Origin: Acidimicrobiaceae bacterium
GTDB taxonomy: Bacteria > Actinomycetota > Acidimicrobiia > Acidimicrobiales > RAAP-2
Length of the DNA: 12,161 nt
Reading direction: 5' to 3'
NCBI GenBank assembly: GCA_003151555.1
Contig: PLXU01000126.1
Coordinates: 1-12,161 of the forward strand
A program made the position numbers and the translations under genes. Shown one piece after another: positions 1 to 6,771 of this stretch. A model generated the notes under the pieces. It searched no databases and was not told where the DNA came from. It saw only the letters and a list, made by a program, of their open reading frames with translations. Positions within the stretch are counted from its first letter, which is position 1; the number at the start of each line of letters is the position of its first letter.

Positions 1-1
1 G

Positions 2-196
2 TATCACTGTGGGACCTGTGGTCTCACGCTCGGCCGCGATCACAACGCGGCCATCAACCTGGCCCGTCAAGGCCTGCCGGGGACAAGCTCCGGTACTGGA
101 CGTGGAAGGGAGGTAAGACCCGCGCGGCAGAAACTTGCTTCAACGGCATACCCCGATGAAGCGTCAACCGAAACGCTGGCAGTAGCCAGCGCGTAG
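2..196 (+). CDS. tnpB: TnpB (IS200/IS605 or IS607 type RNA-guided nuclease), C-terminal end only
   Basis: The first 64 readable codons are the tail of a TnpB/OrfB transposon protein. The second half of the zinc ribbon is visible as YHCGTCG, followed by LGRDHNAAINLAR, which carries the last RuvC-motif aspartate (the D of RDHNAA) and the conserved NL. After this the protein runs about 45 more residues, rich in Arg, Ser, Thr and Ala and poorly conserved in the family, to a TAG stop. TnpB proteins are RNA-guided DNA nucleases carried by IS200/IS605 and IS607 elements; the guide RNA is usually made from the 3' end of the gene. The rest of the gene, and any tnpA transposase, lie left of the window, so the element family and its intactness cannot be judged. 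It converges on recN with 37 bases between the stop codons. Confidence 0.85.
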   Translation, partial: YHCGTCGLTLGRDHNAAINLARQGLPGTSSGTGRGREVRPARQKLASTAYPDEASTETLAVASA

Positions 197-233
197 GAGG
201 TAGTTCGGCTCATAACTCGCAGCTGGTGAGCAT
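120..233 (+). ncRNA. Candidate omega RNA (reRNA) scaffold at the tnpB 3' end
   Basis: Two hairpins lie in the last codons of tnpB: GCTTCA (137-142) pairs with TGAAGC (157-162) around a 14-base loop, and CGCTGGC (174-180) pairs with GCCAGCG (185-191) around AGTA. In known TnpB systems the omega RNA overlaps the gene's 3' end and finishes at the right end of the element, with the guide taken from flanking DNA. If that holds here, the right end falls between about 197 and 233 and the guide would come from the 3' end of recN. The boundary cannot be fixed from the sequence, and the RNA is inferred from position and structure only. Confidence 0.35.
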
Positions 234-1859
234 TTACCGTACGCCATCAGGTCCCGAGTTTGCCGAATGGGAACGGAGTGTTTCGAGCAGTCGCTGTGCC
301 AACGCGTGCGATTCGACCGTCATTTCGTCGCCGGCCAGCATCCGCGCGATCTCGCTGACGCGCTCATCGCCCCGTACCGTACGCACGGACGTGGTCGTGA
401 CCCCACCCGAGACGGTCTTGTCGATCACGTAGTGATGGTCGGCCTTGGCGGCCACCGAGGCGAGATGGGTGACGGCCAAGACCTGCTGCTTGAGGCCCAG
501 TTCGCGCAGGCAGTCCCCGATCTGTTGGGCCACCTGACCACCCACGCCCGCGTCCACCTCGTCGAACACCGCCACCACGTCATCGTGGACCGTCTCGAGC
601 GAGAGAGCCAGTAGCACGCGACTCAGTTCACCTCCGCTGGCCAAGTCCTGCAGCGCACCCTCGGCCAGCCCGGGGTTCGCGCGAAAGAAGATTCGCGCGT
701 CCGAGCCGTCCAGGCCGAGCGCTTCGAATCGAAGTGACGCGTTAGCCAGCGCCACCCGGGGAAGTTGACCGGCGACCGCGTCGGTGAGCTGCTGCGCGGC
801 GATCTCCCGGTCGTGGCGCGCCACGGCGGCCAGCGCCACCTCGCGTGACTCTAGGTCGGCAATTTCGCCGTCGAGGGTGACCAGGCGCGACGATTCCTCC
901 ACTCGGCTCGTGCGCTGCGTACGCAGGTCGTCGAGGGTCGTCAGGGCCGTCTCGAGTGAGCCACCGTATTTGCGCGCAATCTGCTGGAGCACGGACACAC
1001 GTTCCTCCAGCTGGGAGAGGGCCCTGGGGTCGAAGGACTCAGGGTCGGCGAGCGACGCCAAATCGCGCGCCGTCTCACGGGCCTGTTCGAGCGCCGAGCG
1101 CAAGGCTTCTCGAGATGGGCCGTAGGTTTCGCCCTGGGGAATTCGACCAATGATCACGGCCAAGCGACCCAGTACGGCCTCGTCGCCATCGCCGTCGAGG
1201 CTCTCGAGCACGCCTACGAGGGCCGCCTGGCCGTCACGCAATTCGCTCAGCCGGGTCAACTCGTTCAAGGCGCCAGCGAGTTCGTCACCGGAAATGACCC
1301 TGACCGCCTCGAGTTCACCGATCTGAAATTCGAGGAAGTCCAGCTCGCGCAGCCTCTGGGACTCGTCACCGCCCAAACCCACGCGTTCGACGCGCGCCTC
1401 ACGAAGTAATCGGCGCACGGCGCTCAACTCCAAGGTGTTGACTCCCGCGCTGGCGTCAATGATTCTGAGCACCTGCGCCGGACTACGCAAATCCAACGAG
1501 TCGTGTTGGCCGTGAATGACAATCAGTTCCGCCGCCAGCGTGCGCAGCGCCTCGGCGCTCGTCGTCGCACCGTCGAGCGCACTGCGTAGCCTCCCCGACG
1601 CGCCCGCTTCACGGGTAAGCACCACTTCTTGGCCGTCGCGGTCGAGGAAGACCGCGGCTGCGCGCGTATCGCCCTGTACGGCGTGCCGAGAGGTCGCGGC
1701 GTCCCCACCCAGGCACAGGTCGAGGGCGTCCAGCAACAGGGTCTTACCCGCGCCCGTCTCTCCGGTAATGACGTTAAATCCCCCACCGAATTCGATCCGG
1801 GCCTCGTTGATGACGCCGAGTCCGTGGGCGTAGAGTTCGACCAACTGCGATCTAGGCAT
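234..1859 (-). CDS. recN: DNA repair protein RecN
   Basis: RecN is an SMC-like ATPase of double-strand-break repair that acts on DNA ends and supports RecA recombination. The 541-residue product has the family's layout: Walker A GETGAGKT at 33-40, a Q-loop region with HGQHD at about 116-120, a long Glu/Leu/Arg-rich middle forming the coiled coil, then the ABC signature SGGELS near 408-413, Walker B VVAVFDEVD near 428-436 and the switch histidine in AVTH near 465. The length is slightly short of typical RecN (about 550-590). The open frame continues upstream to 2087, but that part overlaps nadK and is not RecN-like. The ATG at 1859, followed by MPRSQLVELYAHGLGVI, matches the usual RecN start and overlaps the nadK stop by 8 bases, so translational coupling is likely. 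No SOS box could be assigned. Confidence 0.95.
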   Translation of the reverse strand: MPRSQLVELYAHGLGVINEARIEFGGGFNVITGETGAGKTLLLDALDLCLGGDAATSRHAVQGDTRAAAVFLDRDGQEVVLTREAGASGRLRSALDGATTSAEALRTLAAELIVIHGQHDSLDLRSPAQVLRIIDASAGVNTLELSAVRRLLREARVERVGLGGDESQRLRELDFLEFQIGELEAVRVISGDELAGALNELTRLSELRDGQAALVGVLESLDGDGDEAVLGRLAVIIGRIPQGETYGPSREALRSALEQARETARDLASLADPESFDPRALSQLEERVSVLQQIARKYGGSLETALTTLDDLRTQRTSRVEESSRLVTLDGEIADLESREVALAAVARHDREIAAQQLTDAVAGQLPRVALANASLRFEALGLDGSDARIFFRANPGLAEGALQDLASGGELSRVLLALSLETVHDDVVAVFDEVDAGVGGQVAQQIGDCLRELGLKQQVLAVTHLASVAAKADHHYVIDKTVSGGVTTTSVRTVRGDERVSEIARMLAGDEMTVESHALAQRLLETLRSHSANSGPDGVR

Positions 1860-2661
1860 GACCCTCTCGCAGGCTTTCACGAAGGCGAAAGCCAAGCTCA
1901 AAACTACGCGTGGCCACGACGCGCACGGGCGTCGGGCTGCGACGAATTTGTATTGAATCACCTGGTTCGAGCTCGCCAATAGTGAGACCGTCAGCGACGA
2001 CCACCGCGGGCAGGTCGGCCACGACAAATTGCACCACCTTCTCGCCGGCCACCACAATCGAGCGGTCAATGGTGAAGTGCGGGGCAATCGGTGTGACGAT
2101 CATCACAGGCAAGATCGCGTCGACCACCGGACCCCCGGCCGAGAAGTTGTACCCAGTGCTGCCCGTAGGCGTCGCGACCATGACGCCATCGGCCGAATAC
2201 GTCAGGAACTCGTCACCGTCAATCAACGTCTTGACCCGTACCATGTGTCCCACGTGGGCGCGCTCGACGACCACTTCGTTGAGAGCAAACTCCTCGCCGT
2301 CACCATTGGAGAACGTGATCTGCAAGGCGAGACGTTCGGCGACGTGGTCGTGCGCCAGCGAGTGATTGATGTCATCAACGAGGTCGCTGGGCGGCACGTT
2401 CAGGAGAAAACCGAGCCGCCCCAAGTTAACGGCCAGCACTCGGGCACCGAATTCGTGGGCCAGACGCGCCGATTTGAGGAAGGTCCCGTCACCGCCCAGA
2501 CTGATAACCAATGTTGAGGCGTCCAATATTGGCGCGACGCCCGAATCAAGCAAGTACAGCGAATTAGTGATACCCGCGTCGTCAAGTTGCTGGCCCGCAG
2601 CGCGAGCGAGCTCTAACGCGTCGTCACGGTTGCTGAAGGCACTAAAGAGCAATTGGGACAC
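1852..2661 (-). CDS. nadK: NAD kinase
   Basis: NadK phosphorylates NAD to NADP using ATP or polyphosphate in the cytoplasm. The 269-residue product shows the diagnostic motifs in order: GGDGT at 56-60 (catalytic Asp58), NE at 128-129, TPTGSTGY at 164-171 followed by SAGGP at 174-178, and PIAPH further on. Length fits the bacterial family (about 260-300). The start is GTG at 2661, preceded by a GAGGTG ribosome-binding site four bases upstream. The last codons overlap the recN start, giving the nadK-recN pair common in bacteria. In many actinomycetes a tlyA-type rRNA methyltransferase gene lies directly upstream; here there are instead 253 bases without a clear gene and then a small secreted protein on the same strand. 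Confidence 0.96.
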   Translation of the reverse strand: MSQLLFSAFSNRDDALELARAAGQQLDDAGITNSLYLLDSGVAPILDASTLVISLGGDGTFLKSARLAHEFGARVLAVNLGRLGFLLNVPPSDLVDDINHSLAHDHVAERLALQITFSNGDGEEFALNEVVVERAHVGHMVRVKTLIDGDEFLTYSADGVMVATPTGSTGYNFSAGGPVVDAILPVMIVTPIAPHFTIDRSIVVAGEKVVQFVVADLPAVVVADGLTIGELEPGDSIQIRRSPTPVRVVATRSFELGFRLRESLREGHA

Positions 2662-2914
2662 GATTCACCTCGTGGGGACAATGGTAGTAACAACAGGTCG
2701 CGTAATCGGCGAGATGGGCAACCTTCGTGCCGCGAAACTCGAAACCATCGATGCGTCCACTGTAGAGCGTTCCGAGAGCGGCGACGACACGAAGGACGCT
2801 AAAAACTCGATAGCCATGCGGGTAGAGCCAATGAATCCGACAGGTATCCGTTCAGCCCGACGAGTTGATGACGCAGCCGCCGCTGTTTGTACAACCTCTA
2901 CGAAAAGTAGCGCG
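2662..2914. other. Gap upstream of nadK, no confident gene
   Basis: These 253 bases are open on both strands. On plus, a frame starting near ATG 2681 has purine-first codons and reads MVVTTGRVIGEMGNL onward, but it is part of a long frame that also runs antisense through nadK and the next gene. On minus, a 50-codon frame (ATG near 2819, reading MAIEFLASFVSS) ends in a TGA just before the nadK start. Neither matches a family I know and neither has a clear ribosome-binding site. I expect the nadK promoter here but see no convincing -35/-10 pair. Confidence 0.3.
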
Positions 2915-3355
2915 CTAGAAGGATTTGGCGCAGGAAATAATGGCCTTGGACAATGCTTTGGTGCCCTTCAAAAATGCGGCGTGGTTGGCCGCTTCGTATG
3001 CCCCCAACTTCGAGAGGGACGAAGCGCCTGCGTAATCCTTCAGGATTGTCACCAATTCACCAAGGACTTTCTTCGAGGCACTGTTCGGTGCTTCCGACGC
3101 TAGTTTTTCGTAAAAAGGAATAATAGATTTGGCCCACGATTTATAGTCGGTGAGACTCGTCCCCTTGGGAGCAGCAGCCTTGGAACTAAAGCCGATAATC
3201 GTCTTGCAGAAGGCACTCGCACTCGCGGAATAGGTGCCAGAGGCCCCGCTGCTCGGCGCGGCGACGCCCAAGGACAGAACCAATATCCCTGCGGCCACCA
3301 TCCCGGCTACTGCAGTTCGTGAGGCGGAAGCCAACATTCTGGTTCGAGTAAGCAA
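2915..3355 (-). CDS. Small secreted protein with two cysteines, unknown function
   Basis: This 146-residue protein begins with a Sec-type signal peptide: a basic start (MLTRTRMLASASR), a hydrophobic stretch at about 15-33, and small residues around SSGASG at 35-40 where signal peptidase could cut. The mature part is about 105 residues, rich in Ala, Ser and Lys, mostly helical by composition, with just two cysteines (C50 and C142) that could form one disulfide joining its ends. I do not recognise a family; short exported helical proteins of this kind are common in actinomycetes. The chosen start is TTG at 3355 because AAGGAGAG stands five bases upstream; the first ATG, six codons later, would be too far from that site. 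A probable terminator lies upstream at 3416-3432. It points the same way as nadK, 253 bases ahead of it. Confidence 0.75.
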   Translation of the reverse strand: MLTRTRMLASASRTAVAGMVAAGILVLSLGVAAPSSGASGTYSASASAFCKTIIGFSSKAAAPKGTSLTDYKSWAKSIIPFYEKLASEAPNSASKKVLGELVTILKDYAGASSLSKLGAYEAANHAAFLKGTKALSKAIISCAKSF

Positions 3356-3415
3356 CGTAACTCTCCTTGATAGTGGGTGCGGAAGCGCCCGACGTGTACT
3401 GCATCTCCCCTACGC

Positions 3416-3432
3416 AAAAACCGCCTTGGCGG
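3416..3432 (-). terminator. Probable Rho-independent terminator on the minus strand
   Basis: Read on minus, CCGCC-AA-GGCGG is followed at once by five T residues (plus-strand AAAAA at 3416-3420). The stem is short and the two-base loop would in practice open to four bases, so strength is moderate. It would stop minus-strand transcripts arriving from the GGDEF remnant before the secreted-protein gene at 3355, which therefore needs its own promoter within 3361-3415. Confidence 0.5.
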
Positions 3433-3675
3433 CGATGTCACTGACTTTCTACCAGATATGTCCGAATCCGTCCAACAACTTGGGCCCATATCTCTACCAG
3501 TACACCGTCTCGGCAACACCTTGCATCGTGCGCGCCCCACCCTCGGGTGCCATTTGCACGGTCGCATCGGGTAAAAGTGACGGGCAGGCATACTTCCTTT
3601 CGTTGCTCCATTCCATGCGGTCACGATCGAGGATCGGAGCACGTGGATGTCGGTGCCTGACCTGACCCCACTCGA

Positions 3676-3693
3676 TAGTGCGCCATCGCACTA
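3676..3693. repeat. Perfect inverted repeat TAGTGCG-CCAT-CGCACTA
   Basis: Two perfect 7-base arms flank a 4-base loop. No T run follows on either strand, so it is not an ordinary terminator. It could be an operator for a dimeric regulator or a stem-loop left over from the decayed region; nothing nearby tells which. Confidence 0.5.
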
Positions 3694-3758
3694 CAACATC
3701 CGCCAAAGGGACATGTTCCTTCGCACGCTGCCCTTTCTGGTTCTGGCCCTCACCGCCG

Positions 3759-3944
3759 ACCCTCTCCATCGGCATCGCAACGTCACCCGAGCACGGCCTG
3801 ACGAGTGCCGAACTTCTTCGCGGGGCCGACAAGGCGCTGTACGCCGCGAAAGCGGCCGGTCGCAATTGCATCGTGAAGGCGTCGGTTGTAGCGCCCGCCG
3901 CGGCATTCAATCAGACCAACGCGATCAACACCTACGTGATTTAA
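3759..3944 (+). pseudogene. GGDEF (diguanylate cyclase) domain, C-terminal remnant
   Basis: The frame reads TLSIGIATSPEHGLTSAELL and then RGADKALYAAKAAGRNCIV, which is the classic last third of a GGDEF domain: the SIGIA strand, the ADxALYxAK helix and the GRN turn. GGDEF enzymes make the second messenger cyclic di-GMP. The GGDEF signature itself and everything before it are missing: upstream of 3759 neither this frame nor the two others on plus shows cyclase sequence. The frame can be opened from GTG 3678, but its first 27 residues are not domain-like. After the domain about 17 residues lead to a TAA stop at 3942-3944. I read this as the surviving 3' end of a deleted cyclase gene, without enzyme activity. 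Confidence 0.7.
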
Positions 3945-4036
3945 GAATCCTCTTATGTTGCACAACATTCACGCAACTGGTTTATCTCTCAGGGGATTCT
4001 AAGCAACTCGGCGATTTCGGACCTTTTTCACCGGCC

Positions 4037-4042
4037 TAAAAT
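4037..4042 (+). promoter_or_regulatory. -10 box TAAAAT, probable leaderless promoter for the gene at 4051
   Basis: TAAAAT sits eight bases before the GTG start at 4051, which puts the expected transcription start within about two bases of the start codon. No Shine-Dalgarno sequence fits in between. No good -35 hexamer is visible (best TTCGGA at 4016-4021). Confidence 0.55.
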
Positions 4043-4050
4043 AGAAGAAC

Positions 4051-5919
4051 GTGTTCAATCAATTGACGAAAGTCTTGGTCGCGGCCTCGTTGGCCTCGAT
4101 GGGACTTTTCGCTACCACTGCCTTCGCCGCTGCTAGCGCGCAAACAATCTCTCCGGCGACGGGTTACGACATCAGCTATCCGCAGTGCAACGGCGGTTTT
4201 CCCGCGACCGCCGGCTTCGGCATCGTCGGCGTCAACGACGGTCACCCACTCACCACCAACCCCTGCTTGGCCAGCGAACTGGGTTGGGCCGCCACGACGG
4301 CCAACGCGTCGCCCGCCTTCTACATGAATACCGACAGCCCGGGGCCGCAGTACACCTCGAATTGGCCGTCCAGCCAACAGACCCCCGACGTCTGTTCGGG
4401 CGCCAACTCCACCGCGTGCTCCTACGACTACGGATGGAACGCGGCGCAGGTCTCGTTCAACGCGGCCGTAAGCGCTGAATCGGCCGGCGGTGTTGCGTCA
4501 CCGACCACCGCCGCGCAGGCCGCCAAGTGGTGGCTCGACGTGGAAACAGGAAATCACTGGGAGACCATCGAATCGAAGTACGGCGCGACCGGCGCCTCGG
4601 ACGCCATCGACCAAGCCATGCTGCGAGGGACGATTGCCTATCTCACGAGTGTCGGCGTCACGCAAATCGGCATCTACTGCACGTCGAGTCAGTGGCACAC
4701 CATCACTGGCGGCGCCGGATCCACGTTCTCCGCCTTCCCGGCGTGGATGCCCGGCTACCCGACGTTGGCCGCGGCGGAAGCGGCCTGCCTGTCCGCGTCG
4801 TTCAACGGCGGGCGTGTCGCCATGATCCAGTACCCGTCACACGGCCTCGACGGCGACTACATCTGCGGCCTGGTGAGCACGCCCGCCTTGGCCTCAGTGG
4901 CGGTCGCGGAGTCGTCCAGCTTCACCGACCAGCTCGCCGTCGTCGGCAACGTGGGGACCGTCACGTACGTGCAGACGAGCGGCAGCCCCAACCTCACCGT
5001 GTCGGCCACGGGCCTCATCGCCACCGGCGGACAATTGGCGACGGGCAAATACGTGCTGTCGGGTACCACCAGTGACCCCAACAACGACCACGGCACCTTC
5101 AGCTTCACCCTGAACGTGGGCACCATCACTCAGAGCGCCCCCCTCGCCGCGTCGACCACGGTGCCCGGCACCTCAGGGTTCAGCCAGCAACTGGCGGGGT
5201 CCGGTTTCGACGGCACCATCACCTACGTCCAGTCAAGCGGCAGCCCGAACCTCGCCGTCTCATCCACCGGTCTCGTCACGACGAGCGGCACGCTCGCCAA
5301 GGGCTCGTACAGTGCCACCGGCACGACGAGCGACGCCAACGGCGACAAGGGGACCTTCACTTACGCGTTGGCGGTCGGCACCATAACCGAGAGCCTGCCC
5401 ACTTCGATTTCTACGTCGATGAGTGAATCAACGACGTTCACGCACCAACTCGCCGTCTCGGGCAGCGCGGGCACCGTTGTCTACGTCCAAACGAGTGGCA
5501 CCCCTAGCTTGACGGTGTCGTCGACTGGGTTGCTCGCGACGAGCGGTGCCCTGGCGGTTGGCTCCTACGTCGCGCGAGGGACCACCACGGACCCCGGCGG
5601 CGACAAGGGTACGTTCTTCTACAACCTCATCGTCACGGCCGACGTGGTGGTGCCGGTCAACTCGCTGCCCGTGGCTACGCGCGTCGTCGGTTACGCCGTC
5701 GCCGGGCGAACCGTGTCACTCGCGATCACTGGTTCCGGTTTCTATGGTCGGCCCCGTGTGACGAGTCACTCGGGCACGCGGGTGATCGTTACCAAGGACA
5801 GCGGGACGTTGCTCTTCCTCAAGGCCACCGTGAAAGCGCGATCACGAAGAGGCACGTTCACCTTCACGATTACCTTGGCCAACGGCGACCAGTGTCAGGT
5901 CAAGTACGTCCAGCGATAA
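4051..5919 (+). CDS. Secreted protein: GH25-lysozyme-like domain plus three 86-residue repeats
   Basis: The 622-residue protein starts with a signal peptide (hydrophobic about 8-27, likely cut at AFA-A or ASA-Q near 26-31). Residues about 38-275 resemble the GH25 lysozyme barrel: GYDISYPQC at the start (Asp40), WWLDVE at 160-165 with the acidic pair Asp163/Glu165 where GH25 enzymes have their catalytic residues, IYC at 208-210, and MIQY near 258-261. This domain has seven cysteines, suggesting extracellular disulfides. Next come three tandem beta-rich repeats whose landmark Phe codons are exactly 86 residues apart (291, 377, 463), each with a YVQ(T/S)SG(S/T)P motif and a GT(T/S)(S/T)D block. 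The last 80 or so residues look like another beta-sandwich (IPT/Ig-like). There is no anchor or LPxTG motif. A likely role is binding or cutting cell-wall glycan outside the cell; enzymatic activity is inferred from motifs only. Start GTG; transcription probably leaderless. Confidence 0.85.
   Translation: MFNQLTKVLVAASLASMGLFATTAFAAASAQTISPATGYDISYPQCNGGFPATAGFGIVGVNDGHPLTTNPCLASELGWAATTANASPAFYMNTDSPGPQYTSNWPSSQQTPDVCSGANSTACSYDYGWNAAQVSFNAAVSAESAGGVASPTTAAQAAKWWLDVETGNHWETIESKYGATGASDAIDQAMLRGTIAYLTSVGVTQIGIYCTSSQWHTITGGAGSTFSAFPAWMPGYPTLAAAEAACLSASFNGGRVAMIQYPSHGLDGDYICGLVSTPALASVAVAESSSFTDQLAVVGNVGTVTYVQTSGSPNLTVSATGLIATGGQLATGKYVLSGTTSDPNNDHGTFSFTLNVGTITQSAPLAASTTVPGTSGFSQQLAGSGFDGTITYVQSSGSPNLAVSSTGLVTTSGTLAKGSYSATGTTSDANGDKGTFTYALAVGTITESLPTSISTSMSESTTFTHQLAVSGSAGTVVYVQTSGTPSLTVSSTGLLATSGALAVGSYVARGTTTDPGGDKGTFFYNLIVTADVVVPVNSLPVATRVVGYAVAGRTVSLAITGSGFYGRPRVTSHSGTRVIVTKDSGTLLFLKATVKARSRRGTFTFTITLANGDQCQVKYVQR
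4921..5635 (+). repeat. Three tandem 258-bp (86-residue) coding repeats
   Basis: The phrases FTDQLAV, FSQQLAG and FTHQLAV start at bases 4921, 5179 and 5437, exactly 258 bases apart. The repeats share a YVQ-SG-P core, a TGL turn and the GTF ending, but are clearly diverged at DNA level, so the duplication is old or under protein-level selection. The outer limits given are approximate. Confidence 0.8.
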
Positions 5920-6045
5920 CTAATCGACTGGCGAGTTCAACGTGACCAGCCATCTGCCTTTCAAAAGGAGCCGCCATCGTGTCGCCGCGCTGACGTGCGG
6001 ACGACCCGGTGACCATCGACGCCTGCTGCAAGAAGGCTCGACCCT

Positions 6046-6051
6046 TACACT
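6046..6051 (+). promoter_or_regulatory. -10 box TACACT, probable leaderless promoter for the gene at 6058
   Basis: TACACT lies six bases before the GTG at 6058, so transcription would begin at or next to the start codon. There is no ribosome-binding site before this start and no -35 hexamer at the expected distance. Confidence 0.5.
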
Positions 6052-6057
6052 CGTGGC

Positions 6058-6741
6058 GTGCACGAAAACAATGACCCTCGACCAGAGCCCGCGCCCTCAA
6101 GTTCGCCGCTGATCGAGGCCACCACGATTGGTGAGGCGTGGCTGATGGTGAGTGCCCGGATTATGGAGTCGGGACGGAACGGCGTGTACGACAAACTGGC
6201 GATGCGCGAGATCCTGTTGGCCACCTTGCACATCGCGAAGCCCCGTGCGCGAGACGAGATAATTGATCGCTACGCCGACGACACCCGAATGGCGTGGATG
6301 CACGCGAATTTTGGTGACCGCCGCGTCGTCGAAGCCCTCAGCGACGCCGATAGTTACGCCACCCGATTGCGCGATTGCGCCCGCGCCGGCCGTGACCAGA
6401 TCCAGTGGGTATGCCAACGCCTACTCGTCGATCCGTCAACGCGTTCGGCCACAATAACGACGTTCCAGCCCCTGACCGACACCACCTACATCCCCTGCGT
6501 GAGCCTGCTGGATTTCTTTCTGGTTGAGGGCCACCTGCGCATCGTGGTCTACGCGCACAGCATTGACTTTGGTGATTTTGGTGACCGCCGCGTCGTCGAG
6601 TTAGCCGAACTCCAAGATGAGGTGGCAAGGGCCATTTCGGCCCCCATCGACACCATGACGATGATCATCAAGTCGGCTCACATCTACGACACTGACTTCA
6701 CTTACATGCGAGAGGTTCTTTCAGCCAATCCGAACGTCTGA
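6058..6741 (+). CDS. Thymidylate-synthase-like protein (short, archaeal-type length)
   Basis: The 227-residue product matches the thymidylate synthase fold, whose members add a one-carbon unit to C5 of dUMP or, in relatives, hydroxymethylate dCMP or dUMP. Visible landmarks: TIGEAWL at 23-29, AWMHANF at 79-85, an SY..RL block at 99-104, DQIQWV at 113-118, TR at 128-129 (one of the paired arginines), the catalytic cysteine in IPC (C147), D170, and SAHIY at 206-210 with the H-x-Y pair that binds the nucleotide sugar. Canonical bacterial enzymes are near 264 residues; this length and the SAHIY ending are nearer the archaeal form. By eye, the arginine before Ser in the RSxD motif is His167, and the asparagine that reads the uracil is not at its expected place, which reads GDRRVV. 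The first 17 residues are Pro/Ser-rich. An exact 25-bp repeat occurs twice in frame. Enzyme activity and substrate are uncertain; a dTMP synthase, a hydroxymethylase or a non-catalytic relative all remain possible. Confidence 0.75.
   Translation: MHENNDPRPEPAPSSSPLIEATTIGEAWLMVSARIMESGRNGVYDKLAMREILLATLHIAKPRARDEIIDRYADDTRMAWMHANFGDRRVVEALSDADSYATRLRDCARAGRDQIQWVCQRLLVDPSTRSATITTFQPLTDTTYIPCVSLLDFFLVEGHLRIVVYAHSIDFGDFGDRRVVELAELQDEVARAISAPIDTMTMIIKSAHIYDTDFTYMREVLSANPNV
6308..6332 (+). repeat. 25-bp exact direct repeat, copy 1 (second copy 6575-6599)
   Basis: Bases 6308-6332 and 6575-6599 are identical, 267 bases (89 codons) apart, and in the same reading frame, so both encode FGDRRVVE. The second copy is preceded by a near-duplicate GACTTTGGT-GATTTTGGT, giving DFGDFGD. 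A chance match of this length within one gene is very unlikely. Confidence 0.9.
6575..6599 (+). repeat. 25-bp exact direct repeat, copy 2 (first copy 6308-6332)
   Basis: This copy falls on the segment just after the RSxD-equivalent motif, where thymidylate synthases carry their uracil-recognising asparagine. The copy at 6308 follows the WMHAN motif. One copy probably templated the other by recombination or slippage; the downstream copy is the more likely newcomer because it disrupts a conserved site. Confidence 0.85.
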
Positions 6742-6771
6742 AGGTACGTCGCGTGGCATGAGTCCATTAGA

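Larger units (their letters stand above)
3361..3758. other. Gene-free stretch between the secreted protein and the GGDEF remnant
   Basis: Several open frames cross this stretch on both strands, but none has family motifs or a good ribosome-binding site, apart from the AAGGAGAG at 3361-3368 that serves the minus-strand gene starting at 3355. It holds the minus-strand terminator at 3416-3432 and a perfect palindrome at 3676-3693. Base composition is less GC-rich than the neighbouring genes. Together with the truncated cyclase next to it, this suggests decayed DNA. Confidence 0.5.

Noticed and set aside
201..217. tRNA-Met-like anticodon stretch (GGCTCATAAC)
   Set aside because: No acceptor stem, D arm or T arm around it; the match is confined to about ten bases.
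1860..2087. Upstream extension of the recN frame by 76 codons
   Set aside because: It overlaps nadK in another frame and is not RecN-like; the ATG at 1859 gives the family's usual N-terminus.
2366..3103. 245-codon plus-strand ORF
   Set aside because: It runs antisense through nadK and the secreted-protein gene; no motif, no ribosome-binding site. Only its middle part lies in a gap and stays unresolved.
3494..3910. 138-codon minus-strand ORF
   Set aside because: Antisense of the GGDEF remnant and flank; low complexity and no family.
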